Shown one piece after another: positions 45,564 through 54,497 of a stretch of 64,000 nt of DNA. This DNA is from Nitrosomonadales bacterium. Its GTDB lineage: Bacteria > Pseudomonadota > Gammaproteobacteria > Burkholderiales > Gallionellaceae. Location: NCBI GenBank assembly GCA_016218415.1, contig JACRED010000016.1:41118-105117 (forward strand). The letters run 5' to 3'. The notes beneath the pieces are model-generated. The model was not told the origin of the DNA, made no database searches, and was given only the letters and a program-made list of their open reading frames with translations. Each line of letters starts with the position of its first letter. The stretch's first letter is position 1. The translations under genes and the position numbers were made by a program.

Positions 45564-47762
45564 ATGATGGACAGTGGTTTTGATCGGCGTGATTTTCTGA
45601 AGGTGCTGGGTTGGGGCGGTGCGGCGGTTGCACTGAGCGGCTGCGGCAATACCTCCATCGAAGATGGCAGGGAGACCGTGGTTTCCTATTCTGAGCCAGC
45701 AGACTATGTGATCCCCAGTATCGGTGTTTATTACAACTCGACCTGCGCGCAGTGCGATGCGGGTTGCAGTATCAATGGGCGCGTGCGGGAGGGGCGTGTG
45801 CTGAAACTGGAAGGCAATCCCGCCTCCACCATCAATCGCGGCAAGATGTGCGGCCTGGGTCAGGCGGGTGTGCAGCATCACTATAATCCGGATCGCGTGC
45901 GCGAACCTTTGCTGCGCAAGGGTGACGCAGGCGAGACCATTACCTGGGAGAAGGCTTACGCACTGATCGCCGAAAAAATGAACGGCGTGAGCGGTGAAGA
46001 GGTCGCGTTTTTGAGCGGCGGCGTGAGCGGTCACCTCAAGGTGTTGCTGGGCAATTATCTGGACAGTTTCGGTTGCAAGAACCACTTCGTGTACGAAGCG
46101 GTTGCGCCCGGCGTGATGCGCGCCGCCAACAAAAAATCCTACGGCGTGGCGATGCCGCGCTACAGCATCAACAAGGCCAAGGTAGTGCTGTCCTTCGGTG
46201 CCGATTTCCTCGGCAGCTGGGTTTCGCCGGTGCATTTTTCCCAGCAATATGCGCAGTTCCGCAAGGGTGTGGATGGCCAGCGCGGTGTGCTGATCCAGGT
46301 TGAATCAAAAATGACGCTGACCGGCGCGAACGCGGACCGCTGGGTTGCGGTCCGCCCTGGGACCGAAGGAATTCTGGCGCTGGGCATCATCAATGCGCTG
46401 GGCACGGCGACCGGCGACATCGCTGCCGCGGTGAAGGAATACGACAGGGTGCGCGTCAGCAAAGAGACCGGGGTTACGCCCGGACAGATCGACAAGATCG
46501 CGGCTTTGCTGAAGCTGCGTTCGCCCAGTCTGGTGCTGGCCGGCAGTGCTGCGGAAGGCTACGCGCACGGTTCACAAAATGCGGCGGCGATCAATTTGCT
46601 CAACCACGTACTCGGCAACATCGGCAAGACGGTGGAGGCGTGCGAGTCGGTACCGTTCCCGCAGATGGCTCCGGCGACGGGCAACACTGCTGCGTTGAAA
46701 TCGCTGAGTGACGGTCTGGCGGCAGGGAAATACAAGGTGCTGTTCAGTTATGCGGCCAATCCGGTGTTCACCGCGCCCGGCGCGATGAAATTCAAGGAAA
46801 GCATGGCCAAGGCCGGATTCAAGGTCGCGTTTGCGCACTACATGGACGAGACTGCGTTGCAGGCCGATCTGGTATTGCCGCTGGATTCTGCGCTGGAAGA
46901 CTGGGGTACGCAGGTTCCCGAGTACCTGGCTACTTGCGCGCAAGTCAACATCCAGCAGCCGCTGATGGAAAGATTGCACGCCAATACGCGCGGCATGGGC
47001 GACATTCTGCTGGCCTTGCTCAAACAGCGCCGTGCGGAAGAATACAAAGGTTATGAAGATTACTACGCATACCTGCGCGGCGCGTTGTTGAAGAACAAGG
47101 GCGCGTTGGGCGGGGCCAACGTGGATGACGATACCTTCTGGAACGAGACGTTGACCAGGGGCTTGATCAAGCTGGAGGGGCCGGTCGGCGCGTTGTCGGC
47201 CAAGGCGAATGCGGCGGGTTTGAAGCTGCCCGCCCCGGCCGAGGGAGATGCACAGTATCCGCTGCATCTGATTCCGGGTGTGACCGCGAGCCTGCGGGAC
47301 GGGCGCCATACCAATCAGCCCTGGCTGCAGGAGTCGCCGGATCCATTGACCACCATCGTGTGGGATTCCTGGGTGGAGATTCATCCGAAGAAGGCGGCGG
47401 AGTTGCATATCGTCGAGGGCGATATCGTCGAGATTACTTCCAAAACCGGCTCGATCAAGGCGCAGGCCTATCTGTTCCCCGGCATACATCCGGAGGCGAT
47501 TTCCGTGCCATTGGGTCGCGGACACGAAGCGATGGGGCGTTACGCCAAGGGTTATGGCGTGAACCCGTTCCAGATTATGGATGCGGTGTACGACAATGAA
47601 ACCGGCGAGTTGGCGATGCACGAGACTCGCGTCAGGATCAGCAAGACCGGGCAGCGTGTCATCGTGGTCAAGGATGAGGGTTCAGCAGGTGGCAGCCAGG
47701 CTGGCAAGAAGATAGCCGTGCGCGTGTCCACGGATGATGTCGATCTTTCGGAGGAGGTCTAA
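45564..47762 (+). CDS. actB1: ActB1, molybdopterin-oxidoreductase-like subunit of Alternative Complex III
   Basis: The 732-residue protein corresponds to the N-terminal half of the fused ActB of other bacteria. It starts with a twin-arginine signal (DRRDFLKVLGW) ending in a lipobox-like LSGC (Cys27). Cysteines 61, 64, 68 and 96 make a C-x2-C-x3-C-x27-C pattern normally used for a [4Fe-4S] cluster in molybdopterin enzymes. The ATG at 45564 follows GGAGAGG. actB2 starts 3 nt after its stop. Whether it binds any cofactor is unknown from sequence. Confidence 0.92.
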   Translation: MMDSGFDRRDFLKVLGWGGAAVALSGCGNTSIEDGRETVVSYSEPADYVIPSIGVYYNSTCAQCDAGCSINGRVREGRVLKLEGNPASTINRGKMCGLGQAGVQHHYNPDRVREPLLRKGDAGETITWEKAYALIAEKMNGVSGEEVAFLSGGVSGHLKVLLGNYLDSFGCKNHFVYEAVAPGVMRAANKKSYGVAMPRYSINKAKVVLSFGADFLGSWVSPVHFSQQYAQFRKGVDGQRGVLIQVESKMTLTGANADRWVAVRPGTEGILALGIINALGTATGDIAAAVKEYDRVRVSKETGVTPGQIDKIAALLKLRSPSLVLAGSAAEGYAHGSQNAAAINLLNHVLGNIGKTVEACESVPFPQMAPATGNTAALKSLSDGLAAGKYKVLFSYAANPVFTAPGAMKFKESMAKAGFKVAFAHYMDETALQADLVLPLDSALEDWGTQVPEYLATCAQVNIQQPLMERLHANTRGMGDILLALLKQRRAEEYKGYEDYYAYLRGALLKNKGALGGANVDDDTFWNETLTRGLIKLEGPVGALSAKANAAGLKLPAPAEGDAQYPLHLIPGVTASLRDGRHTNQPWLQESPDPLTTIVWDSWVEIHPKKAAELHIVEGDIVEITSKTGSIKAQAYLFPGIHPEAISVPLGRGHEAMGRYAKGYGVNPFQIMDAVYDNETGELAMHETRVRISKTGQRVIVVKDEGSAGGSQAGKKIAVRVSTDDVDLSEEV

Positions 47763-47765
47763 GTT

Positions 47766-48644
47766 ATGTCGGTTAGCAATCTATTAGAGAACTGGTCACA
47801 GTTCCGTCATTTTCATCCGGTCGATGACAAGCCGCATGATCCGTACAAATGGGCGATGAGCATCGATCTGGACGCATGCACCGGGTGCAATGCGTGCAGC
47901 GTGGCCTGCTACGCGGAGAATAATCTGCCGGTGGTCGGCAAGGACAAATATGCGCACGGCCATTCTATGCACTGGATGCGTATCGAGCGCTACTGGGATG
48001 AGGATGTCGGCGTGGCAGGCGGCAGGGAGTTCCCGGATCAGGGCGCGCAATTCCTGCCGATGATGTGCCAGCAATGCGAAGCCGCACCGTGCGAAACGGT
48101 GTGCCCGGTGGCCGCCACCAACCACACGGCGGATGGCCTGAATTCGCAGATATACAACCGTTGCATCGGTTCGCGCTACTGTTCGGCGAACTGCCCGTTC
48201 AAGGTGCGTTACTTCAACTGGTATGACTATCCGACTACCGACAATGTGTGGCCGGCGGAGATGAGCCAGCAGCTGAATCCGGACGTGACCGTGCGCGGCA
48301 AGGGCGTGATGGAGAAGTGCACCTTCTGCGTGCAGCGGATCAGTGCCGCCAAAGTGGCGGCCAAGGGCGAGGGCCGTATCGTGCATGATGGCGAAATCCA
48401 GACCGCATGCCAGCAGGTTTGCCCGACCAGCGCGATTTCGTTCGGCAATCTGGTCGATCCGGAATCCAGGGTGCACAAGCAATGGAAAGCGCAGCAGGTC
48501 GAACTGGACAAGGAAGCGCAGGCCAAGGACAAGCATGGGGAAGAGGGTGGCAGCAGCGGGTTGCGCGGCTACCGCATACTCGAGGAATTGCGCCCCTATC
48601 CATCAGTGATGTATCTGGAACGCGTGCGCGAGAGCGCTGTGTAA
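47766..48644 (+). CDS. actB2: ActB2, four-cluster iron-sulfur subunit of Alternative Complex III
   Basis: The 292-residue ferredoxin-type protein has cysteine motifs CTGCNACSVAC, CQQCEAAPCETVC, CIGSRYCSANC, and CTFC with CQQVC. In the third motif Ser replaces the second Cys, the substitution expected where a [3Fe-4S] replaces a [4Fe-4S] cluster. It would be the electron wire between ActC and ActA. It lacks a signal peptide, so export would depend on the Tat partner ActB1. Confidence 0.94.
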   Translation: MSVSNLLENWSQFRHFHPVDDKPHDPYKWAMSIDLDACTGCNACSVACYAENNLPVVGKDKYAHGHSMHWMRIERYWDEDVGVAGGREFPDQGAQFLPMMCQQCEAAPCETVCPVAATNHTADGLNSQIYNRCIGSRYCSANCPFKVRYFNWYDYPTTDNVWPAEMSQQLNPDVTVRGKGVMEKCTFCVQRISAAKVAAKGEGRIVHDGEIQTACQQVCPTSAISFGNLVDPESRVHKQWKAQQVELDKEAQAKDKHGEEGGSSGLRGYRILEELRPYPSVMYLERVRESAV

Positions 48645-48681
48645 CTGGCAGAAATAACAGGAACTCCTTTAAGGAATAACA

Positions 48682-50046
48682 ATGAAAGATATCCGCGAAG
48701 ACATAGCTTGGGCAAAAATTAACACCGATGTGCTCAAGAGTCTGGAAAATCCGAGAAAGCTGTACTGGGTGATTTTGTTTTTTGCGCTTGCCGCCTTTGG
48801 CGTGGGTGTGGGCTGCGAGATTTATCAATACAGCGTCGGCATGGGCGTGGAAAACGTCAACAATCCGCATGTGTGGGGTTTGTATATTGCCACCTTCATT
48901 TTCTGGATCGGCATGAGCCACTCCGGCACGTTGCTGTCGGCGATTCTGCACCTGATGCATGCGGACTGGCGCAAGCCGATCTACCGCTTCGCCGAAGCGA
49001 TGACGACTTTTTCGCTGATGACAGCGGGCTTGTTCGTGATGGTGCACATCGGTCGTTTGTGGCAGTTCTATTATTCGCTGCCCTATCCGAATGAGCGCGG
49101 CATCTGGCCTAACTTCCAGTCGCCGTTGCTGTGGGATGCGATGGCGATCTTCACCTATCTGAGCTCGTCGATCATATTCCTGTATGTCGGCATGATCCCG
49201 GACTTGGCGATCTGCCGCGACAATATGAAAGACGGATGGCGCAGAAAATTGTACACGTTGTTGTCGCTGGGCTGGGAGGGCACGGACAGGCAATGGCGCA
49301 ATTTCCGCGTGACCTATCTGACCGTCGCCTGCTTCCTGATTCCGCTGGCGGTGTCGGTGCATTCCATCGTGGCTTCGGACTTTGCGATGTCGCAACAGCC
49401 GGGTTGGCACGTGACCTCGTTCCCGCCGTACTTCGTGGCCGGTGCGCTGTATTCGGGTTGTGCGGCGATTATCACGCTGTTCATCATCCTGCGTTATGTG
49501 TTCAGGTTCGAGGAGTACATGACGCTGCCCATCCTGAAGAAAACCGTGCGTCTGACCTTCGCGATTGCGATGGTGTGGACTTACCTGAATGCGGTGGAGT
49601 TTGCGTCGGTATGGTACAGCCATGACTCCGCATCCAAGGATGTGCTGATCCAGAAGGCGACCGGCCCGTTTGCGTTCGCCTGGTGGGGGATGATTTTCTG
49701 CGGTTCTGTCGTGCCCCTGGTGCTGGCATTCAAGCGCTTCCAGACCAATATCCCGGTATTGCTGGTGGTGTCGTTGCTGTTGAATCTGGGCATGTGGCTG
49801 GAACGCTGGATGATAGTCTCGCCGACGTTCTCGCATGGTTACTATCCATGGACCTGGGATCACGATCAATGGCCCAGCCTGATCGCATGGAGTATCGTGT
49901 TGGCGAGCTTCGGCTGGTTTACCTTGCTGTTCATGGTGTTCTGTAAAGTGTTCCCGTCTGTATCCATGTATGAAGTCAAGGAAATGGTTTATCACCGCAG
50001 TCTGCACCTGAAGAAGGGTGAGACTGCCGAGCAGGGAGCGCACTAA
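48682..50046 (+). CDS. actC: ActC, NrfD-like quinol-binding membrane subunit
   Basis: The 454-residue integral membrane protein has about ten helices (for example LYWVILFFALAAFGVGVGCE near the start, and SLIAWSIVLASFGWFTLLFM near the end). Family blocks include FWIGMSHSGTLLSAILHLM and PIYRFAEAMTTFSLM. NrfD/PsrC-type proteins bind quinol. It follows actB2 and is followed 1 nt later by actD. Confidence 0.94.
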   Translation: MKDIREDIAWAKINTDVLKSLENPRKLYWVILFFALAAFGVGVGCEIYQYSVGMGVENVNNPHVWGLYIATFIFWIGMSHSGTLLSAILHLMHADWRKPIYRFAEAMTTFSLMTAGLFVMVHIGRLWQFYYSLPYPNERGIWPNFQSPLLWDAMAIFTYLSSSIIFLYVGMIPDLAICRDNMKDGWRRKLYTLLSLGWEGTDRQWRNFRVTYLTVACFLIPLAVSVHSIVASDFAMSQQPGWHVTSFPPYFVAGALYSGCAAIITLFIILRYVFRFEEYMTLPILKKTVRLTFAIAMVWTYLNAVEFASVWYSHDSASKDVLIQKATGPFAFAWWGMIFCGSVVPLVLAFKRFQTNIPVLLVVSLLLNLGMWLERWMIVSPTFSHGYYPWTWDHDQWPSLIAWSIVLASFGWFTLLFMVFCKVFPSVSMYEVKEMVYHRSLHLKKGETAEQGAH

Positions 50047-50047
50047 T

Positions 50048-50578
50048 ATGAGTCAACGTCATTTACTCGCGCTGTTCAGCAACTTTGATGAAGCGGAAGC
50101 GGTCGTCAAGGAGTTGCGCAGCAGCCAGATCAAAGGGTTTAACGTCAACGATGACCTGATCGTCAAATCGCCGATAGAGCATCCGGAAGTCGAGGAGTTT
50201 CTCGGCCACAAACCGGTCTATGTGCAGCTCTTCACGCTGGGCGGCGCATTGATGGGCGGTTTGCTGGGGTTCTTCCTGATCTCCGGCGCCCAGGCGAATT
50301 TTTACTCGCAAATGAAAGGCGGCAAGCCCATCGTTCCGTTCCCGCCAAATTTCGTGCTGACCTACGAGATGTTCATTCTGGGCGGCGTGTTCATCAGCAT
50401 ATTGGGTTTTCTTGTTTGCGCCGGTTTGCCGGCCAGGCGTTCGCCGTTGTATAGCGCAAAAGTCTCCGAGGATCAGATTGGAATTCTGGTCAAGTCGGAC
50501 GAGAGTGCCGCGAGCACTTTGAAGGCGATTTTCACCAAGCATAAGGCATTGGAAATTCAGGAAGAGGCAGGGAAATGA
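50048..50578 (+). CDS. actD: ActD, DUF3341 membrane subunit of Alternative Complex III
   Basis: The 176-residue protein has a cytoplasmic N-terminal domain (HLLALFSNFDEAEAVVKELR) and two membrane helices (LFTLGGALMGGLLGFFLIS and MFILGGVFISILGFLVCAGL), the DUF3341/ActD layout. Its ATG is immediately after the actC stop and its end overlaps actE (ATGA). Confidence 0.92.
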   Translation: MSQRHLLALFSNFDEAEAVVKELRSSQIKGFNVNDDLIVKSPIEHPEVEEFLGHKPVYVQLFTLGGALMGGLLGFFLISGAQANFYSQMKGGKPIVPFPPNFVLTYEMFILGGVFISILGFLVCAGLPARRSPLYSAKVSEDQIGILVKSDESAASTLKAIFTKHKALEIQEEAGK

Positions 50579-51129
50579 AGAAATCATCCTTAGCAATTGC
50601 ATTGCTGCTGGCGCCTTCGATGGCGTTTGCGTGGCCGTGGTCTCAGGATATGGCCAACCAGATAAGCACCAAACCCCAGGAAATCGCCGGTCCCGACCAA
50701 TCCGCGATGAAGCCGTTTCCTCAGCGGTCAGTACCTGTTGCAGGTACGACGGTCTGGGTGAAGGATATGGATGCGGCACGCAAAATGGCCAATCCCGTTG
50801 CGGCGGACGAAAAATCGGTTGCCAAGGGCGGACGCCTGTTCGCGATTTACTGCACCCCCTGCCATGGTCAATCCGGAACAGGCGATGGTCTGGTCGGGGC
50901 GAAGCTGATCATGAAGCCGTGGAATCTGACCGCCAGCAATGACATGCATACCTGGAATGCCAAGGAGTATCCCGACGGCTACATCTGGGGATACATGACT
51001 TTGGGCGGCGCAGTGATGCCCACATACGCCAACGATCTTTCGGCGACCGAGCGTTGGCATGTGGTCAACTACGTGCGCAAGGTATTGCAAAAGGGCCAGG
51101 CCGGACAAGCTACGGTTCAGGCAAAATAG
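50575..51129 (+). CDS. actE: ActE, monoheme cytochrome c of Alternative Complex III
   Basis: The 184-residue protein has an N-terminal signal segment (SLAIALLLAPSMAFA) and one class I cytochrome domain with CTPCH and a likely Met ligand in GGAVMPTYAN. It is the single-heme subunit that passes electrons on to downstream carriers. It overlaps actD by 4 nt, and actF follows after 12 nt. Confidence 0.93.
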   Translation: MKKSSLAIALLLAPSMAFAWPWSQDMANQISTKPQEIAGPDQSAMKPFPQRSVPVAGTTVWVKDMDAARKMANPVAADEKSVAKGGRLFAIYCTPCHGQSGTGDGLVGAKLIMKPWNLTASNDMHTWNAKEYPDGYIWGYMTLGGAVMPTYANDLSATERWHVVNYVRKVLQKGQAGQATVQAK

Positions 51130-51141
51130 GAGACTGCAGAA

Positions 51142-52152
51142 ATGTTTGCATACAGTAATTGGGCGGTATTGACCGTTAATTTCGTGGTGGTGTTGTCGCT
51201 GGCGTTGAGCGGTGTCGCCTTGTGTTCGGTGTTGCATCTGGTGAACGCAAAATGGCGTTTCGAGGTGCGCTACCTGGCTTCTTCGCTGTTCGCACTGTTT
51301 CCGCTCGCCTTTGTGCTGCTGATCATCTTGCTGGTGGGCGGGGAGCATACCTTCCCGTGGTGGAGCCACCCCGATGCCCATGCACATATGCCCGGCTGGT
51401 ACCATCCAACCTGGCTCATCGCGCGCGAGATAGTCGGCATGCTGTTCATGATCGGGCTGTACTGGGAGTTCATTCAGCGCCAGGCAGTAAGCGAGCGCAG
51501 CCCGGAAGATGCGGAACGCTTCCACGATATCGCCACTTGGATACCGTTCTTTTTCGTGCTGTACAGCACCATGGTCGCATGGGATTTCGAGATGACGCTG
51601 GTGCCGCACTGGCATAGCGCGATTTACGGCATGCAGCAGTTCGTCAGCAATTTCGGCATGTTCCTCGCGTTCCTGGTGGTGTGGGTCAGCGTGCTGAACA
51701 ACGGCAACAAACTGTTGCGTCCGGTTCCGGATTACATCTATAACTATCTTGCGCAGATGCTGTTTGCGTTTACGTTGCTGTGGATATACACCTTTAATGC
51801 GCAATACCTGACGATCTGGTATGGCAACCTTCCGGATGAGACTGATCGTCTGTGGGGCATGCAGAACGGCGATTACACCGTCATCTGGTGGTCCATGCTG
51901 GTACTGAAATTCGTCATCCCATTCGTTGTCCTCTGTTTCCCGGGGCCGCGCCACAATGTTACTGTCATCAAGGCGGTAGCGACCTGCATCATTGTTGGCA
52001 CGCTGTTCGAGCGTTATGTCTGGATAGGCGGAATTAATGGTACCGGCGCTTACCCCGTTCTTGCTACAATAGCTGTAAGCGGTATTGTTGCCGCGATTGG
52101 TTACACGCTGGTGCGCATGCGCATGCAGCGTCTACAGTTGATTAAGGGGTAA
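51142..52152 (+). CDS. actF: ActF, second NrfD-like membrane subunit
   Basis: The 336-residue protein has about nine to ten membrane helices (FVVVLSLALSGVALCSVLHL at the start, YPVLATIAVSGIVAAIGYTL at the end) and resembles ActC/ActF. It is the last act gene. No cytochrome oxidase genes follow, unlike in some bacteria where ACIII is linked to a terminal oxidase; instead sspA begins 6 nt after its stop. Confidence 0.9.
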   Translation: MFAYSNWAVLTVNFVVVLSLALSGVALCSVLHLVNAKWRFEVRYLASSLFALFPLAFVLLIILLVGGEHTFPWWSHPDAHAHMPGWYHPTWLIAREIVGMLFMIGLYWEFIQRQAVSERSPEDAERFHDIATWIPFFFVLYSTMVAWDFEMTLVPHWHSAIYGMQQFVSNFGMFLAFLVVWVSVLNNGNKLLRPVPDYIYNYLAQMLFAFTLLWIYTFNAQYLTIWYGNLPDETDRLWGMQNGDYTVIWWSMLVLKFVIPFVVLCFPGPRHNVTVIKAVATCIIVGTLFERYVWIGGINGTGAYPVLATIAVSGIVAAIGYTLVRMRMQRLQLIKG

Positions 52153-52158
52153 GCATTA

Positions 52159-52758
52159 ATGATGAGGTTGTATTCGGGGACAGTGTGTCCCTACAGTCAC
52201 CGGTGCCGTATCGTGCTGTTCGAGAAAGGCATGGACTTCGAGGTGATTGACGTGGACTTGTTGAACAAGTCCGAAGATGTGGCCGCTATCAACCCGTACG
52301 GGAAAGTGCCGGTGCTGGTCGAGCGCGATCTGGTGCTGTATGAAGCAAACATCATCAATGAATACATAGACGAGCGTTTCCCGCATCCGCAGTTGATGCC
52401 GCCCGATCCCGTGATGCGCGGCCGCGCCCGTTTGTTCCTGCATCGTTTCGAACAGGAAATTTACAGCCAGGTCGATGCGATAGAACGCGGTGTGGCCAAA
52501 TCGGCCGACAAGTCGCGTGTCGTGATTCGCGATAATCTGACCCAGCTCTCGCAGATATTGTCCCATCAGAAATTCCTGCTGGGCGATGAATTCTCCATGC
52601 TGGATGTGGCGATTGCCCCGTTGCTGTGGAGGCTCGACCACTACGGTATCCAAATGGGCAAGGATGCCGCACCACTGATGAAATACGCCGAACGGCTGTT
52701 TTCGCGTCAGGGTTTCATTGATGCCCTGACCGCTTCTGAAAGAGCGATGCGCAAGTGA
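52159..52758 (+). CDS. sspA: SspA, stringent starvation protein A
   Basis: SspA is a glutathione S-transferase-fold protein that binds RNA polymerase and alters transcription under stress. The 199-residue protein starts MRLYSGTVCPYSHRCRIVLF (after a double Met) and has the family pattern NPYGKVPVLVERDLVLYEAN. In betaproteobacteria sspA-sspB commonly lie after petC; here they follow actF. Confidence 0.95.
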   Translation: MMRLYSGTVCPYSHRCRIVLFEKGMDFEVIDVDLLNKSEDVAAINPYGKVPVLVERDLVLYEANIINEYIDERFPHPQLMPPDPVMRGRARLFLHRFEQEIYSQVDAIERGVAKSADKSRVVIRDNLTQLSQILSHQKFLLGDEFSMLDVAIAPLLWRLDHYGIQMGKDAAPLMKYAERLFSRQGFIDALTASERAMRK

Positions 52759-52779
52759 TCGCAGCCCCGTTCTAGTGCA

Positions 52780-53178
52780 ATGAGCGAATTATCCACGCGT
52801 CCTTACCTGATACGCGCGATTTACGAGTGGTGTGTGGATAGCGGGTTGACTCCCTATCTGGCAGTTCGTGCCGATGAACACACCGAAGTGCCCCGCGCTC
52901 ATGTCAAGGACGGAGAGATCGTGCTGAACCTGAGTGCGGATGCGGTGCGTAATTTGCTGATGGGTAACGAGATGATCACTTGCACGGGGCGCTTTGGCGG
53001 CGCCCCTTTCGACCTGATGATACCGGTCGTGGCGGTCATTGGGATATTTGCCAAGGAAACGGGGCAGGGTTTAGTGTTCCAAGGTGGCGAACCGCAACAG
53101 CCCCCGCCTTTGTCGGATGGCGGCACTGATGATGGCAAGCCAAAACCCCACAAACCCCAGTTGAAAATCGTGAAGTAA
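52780..53178 (+). CDS. sspB: SspB, ClpXP adaptor
   Basis: SspB delivers ssrA-tagged peptides to ClpXP. The 132-residue protein has RPYLIRAIYEWCVDSGLTPY, IVLNLSADAVRNLLMGNE and ITCTGRFGG, then an acidic/Pro-rich linker and a C-terminal ClpX-binding tail (PQLKIVK). It lies 21 nt after sspA and is followed by a strong terminator. Confidence 0.95.
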   Translation: MSELSTRPYLIRAIYEWCVDSGLTPYLAVRADEHTEVPRAHVKDGEIVLNLSADAVRNLLMGNEMITCTGRFGGAPFDLMIPVVAVIGIFAKETGQGLVFQGGEPQQPPPLSDGGTDDGKPKPHKPQLKIVK

Positions 53179-53202
53179 TTCTGTTTGGGTGTGAGAGACG
53201 CA

Positions 53203-53243
53203 CCCGACAAAAAAGCCGCAGATTCTGCGGCTTTTTTGTCGGG
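53203..53243. terminator. Bidirectional terminator between sspB and rpoH
   Basis: A perfect 19-bp stem (53203-53221 with 53225-53243) with a 3-nt loop includes GCCGCAG/CTGCGGC flanked by A6 and T6 tracts. It can end both the act-ssp transcript and the convergent rpoH transcript. Confidence 0.93.
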
Positions 53244-53255
53244 CGGGCCTCTTGG

Positions 53256-54125
53256 TCAGGCTGCTGCGGGCAGCGCTAAAATACCGTGCATCTTGGCCAT
53301 CGCCTTTTGCTCAATTTGACGGATACGTTCGGCCGACACATTGAATTCCGCAGCCAGGTCATGCAGCGTCGCAGCGGAACCTTCTTCGCACAGCCAGCGC
53401 GCTTCGATGATGCGGCGGCTGCGTTGATCCAGACCTGCCAAGGCGCTAGCCAGGCCGTTGGTTTGCAGCCGCTCGTGTTCAGCGTATTCCAGAATATGCG
53501 ACGGCTCATGCTCTTCGCTGTCGGCCAGATATTGGATAGGCGCATAGCTTTCGTCGTCATCGCTGCCATCGGCTTCCAGCGCAATTTCGTGTCCTGCAAA
53601 GCGCGATTCCATCTCGATCACATCGTGCTCGCTGACATTGAGCTGTTGCGCGATTTCGCTGATCTGCTGGGGCTTGAGCGGCTCCAAACCTTTCTTCAGG
53701 CTGCGCAGATTGAAGAACAGCTTGCGCTGTGATTTGGTCGTGGCGATCTTTACCATCCGCCAGTTGCGCACCACGAATTCATGGATCTCGGCGCGTATCC
53801 AGTGCAGCGCGAACGATACCAGACGCACTCCGCGTTCCGGGTCATAGCGTTTTACGGCCTTCATCAGGCCGATGTTGCCTTCCTGAATCAGGTCTGCCTG
53901 TGGCAGCCCGTATCCTGAATAGCCGCGCGTCACGCTCACCACTACGCGCAGATGCGACAACACCAGCTGGCGCGCGGCATCCAGATCGTTTTCAATCCTG
54001 AAGCGGTTAGCTAACGCGAACTCATCCTCCTGTGACAAGACCGGGAAGCGGTTAACCGACTGGATATAACTCTCCAGACTGCCCACTGCTGACGGTACGG
54101 GCAAGCTCATTGTTGTATGCATCAT
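53256..54125 (-). CDS. rpoH: RpoH, heat-shock sigma factor (sigma-32)
   Basis: RpoH directs RNA polymerase to heat-shock promoters. The 289-residue protein has region 2 (LIQEGNIGLMKAVKRYDPER, then LVSFALHWIRAEIHEFV), the RpoH box QRKLFFNLRSLKK that is unique to sigma-32, and a region 4 helix-turn-helix (LAAEFNVSAERIRQIEQKAM). The ATG at 54125 has GGAGGG seven bases upstream. Upstream lies a promoter containing a CIRCE element. Confidence 0.97.
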   Translation of the reverse strand: MMHTTMSLPVPSAVGSLESYIQSVNRFPVLSQEDEFALANRFRIENDLDAARQLVLSHLRVVVSVTRGYSGYGLPQADLIQEGNIGLMKAVKRYDPERGVRLVSFALHWIRAEIHEFVVRNWRMVKIATTKSQRKLFFNLRSLKKGLEPLKPQQISEIAQQLNVSEHDVIEMESRFAGHEIALEADGSDDDESYAPIQYLADSEEHEPSHILEYAEHERLQTNGLASALAGLDQRSRRIIEARWLCEEGSAATLHDLAAEFNVSAERIRQIEQKAMAKMHGILALPAAA

Positions 54126-54154
54126 GTTTACCCTCCAAACTGATCTTGCTGGCC

Positions 54155-54184
54155 ATTCTAGCACTCGCCGAGTAAGAGTGCCAA
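54155..54184 (-). promoter_or_regulatory. rpoH promoter (extended -10)
   Basis: Read on the minus strand, TTGGCA (54184-54179) is followed after 18 nt by TAGAAT (54160-54155), which has TGC directly before it, forming an extended -10. It lies about 30 nt before the rpoH start codon and coincides with a CIRCE operator. Confidence 0.75.
54158..54184. promoter_or_regulatory. CIRCE operator (HrcA binding site) in the rpoH promoter
   Basis: CTAGCACTC (54158-54166), 9 nt, GAGTGCCAA (54176-54184). This agrees with the CIRCE consensus TTAGCACTC-N9-GAGTGCTAA at 16 of 18 positions with exact spacing. It covers the space between and part of the -35 and -10 elements, so bound HrcA should block rpoH transcription. 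hrcA itself is not in the window. Confidence 0.85.
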
Positions 54185-54497
54185 GATGTGAGATGGTTCT
54201 GTGCAGAATATGGAAGTATGGCGGAAGCCCAAGCGATTCATGCTGCCGGGTAATATGCAATGGGAGCGGTTTGCATGCGAGGTGGTCGTGATTGATGACT
54301 ATAGATGAGTATACTAATCAAGTATATAAGTGGATGCTAACGGAACTTATCTGGAAAAGTTATATCACAGCGATGCCCGTGGTTGTGTTACAGTTTTATG
54401 AAGCCATGGCATGTGATTGAGCGGAATGGGTATTTGCCATCGCTTGGGTAGCATCACATTGTACGAGTCCCATCTTTTCAATCTTCGAGGAGTCATC
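54185..54497. other. AT-rich intergenic region before the first cytochrome-porin gene
   Basis: These 313 nt carry AT-rich near-repeats around 54298-54335 (TATAGATGAGTATACTAATC and a following GTATATAAG) that probably include the promoter of the downstream cytochrome gene. I could not pick out a reliable -35/-10 pair or a known regulator site. Confidence 0.35.

Noticed and set aside
48340..50043. Long minus-strand frame (567 codons) opposite actB2-actC
   Set aside because: It is antisense to genes with unmistakable motifs, and its His/Gln/Arg-rich composition is typical of shadow frames.
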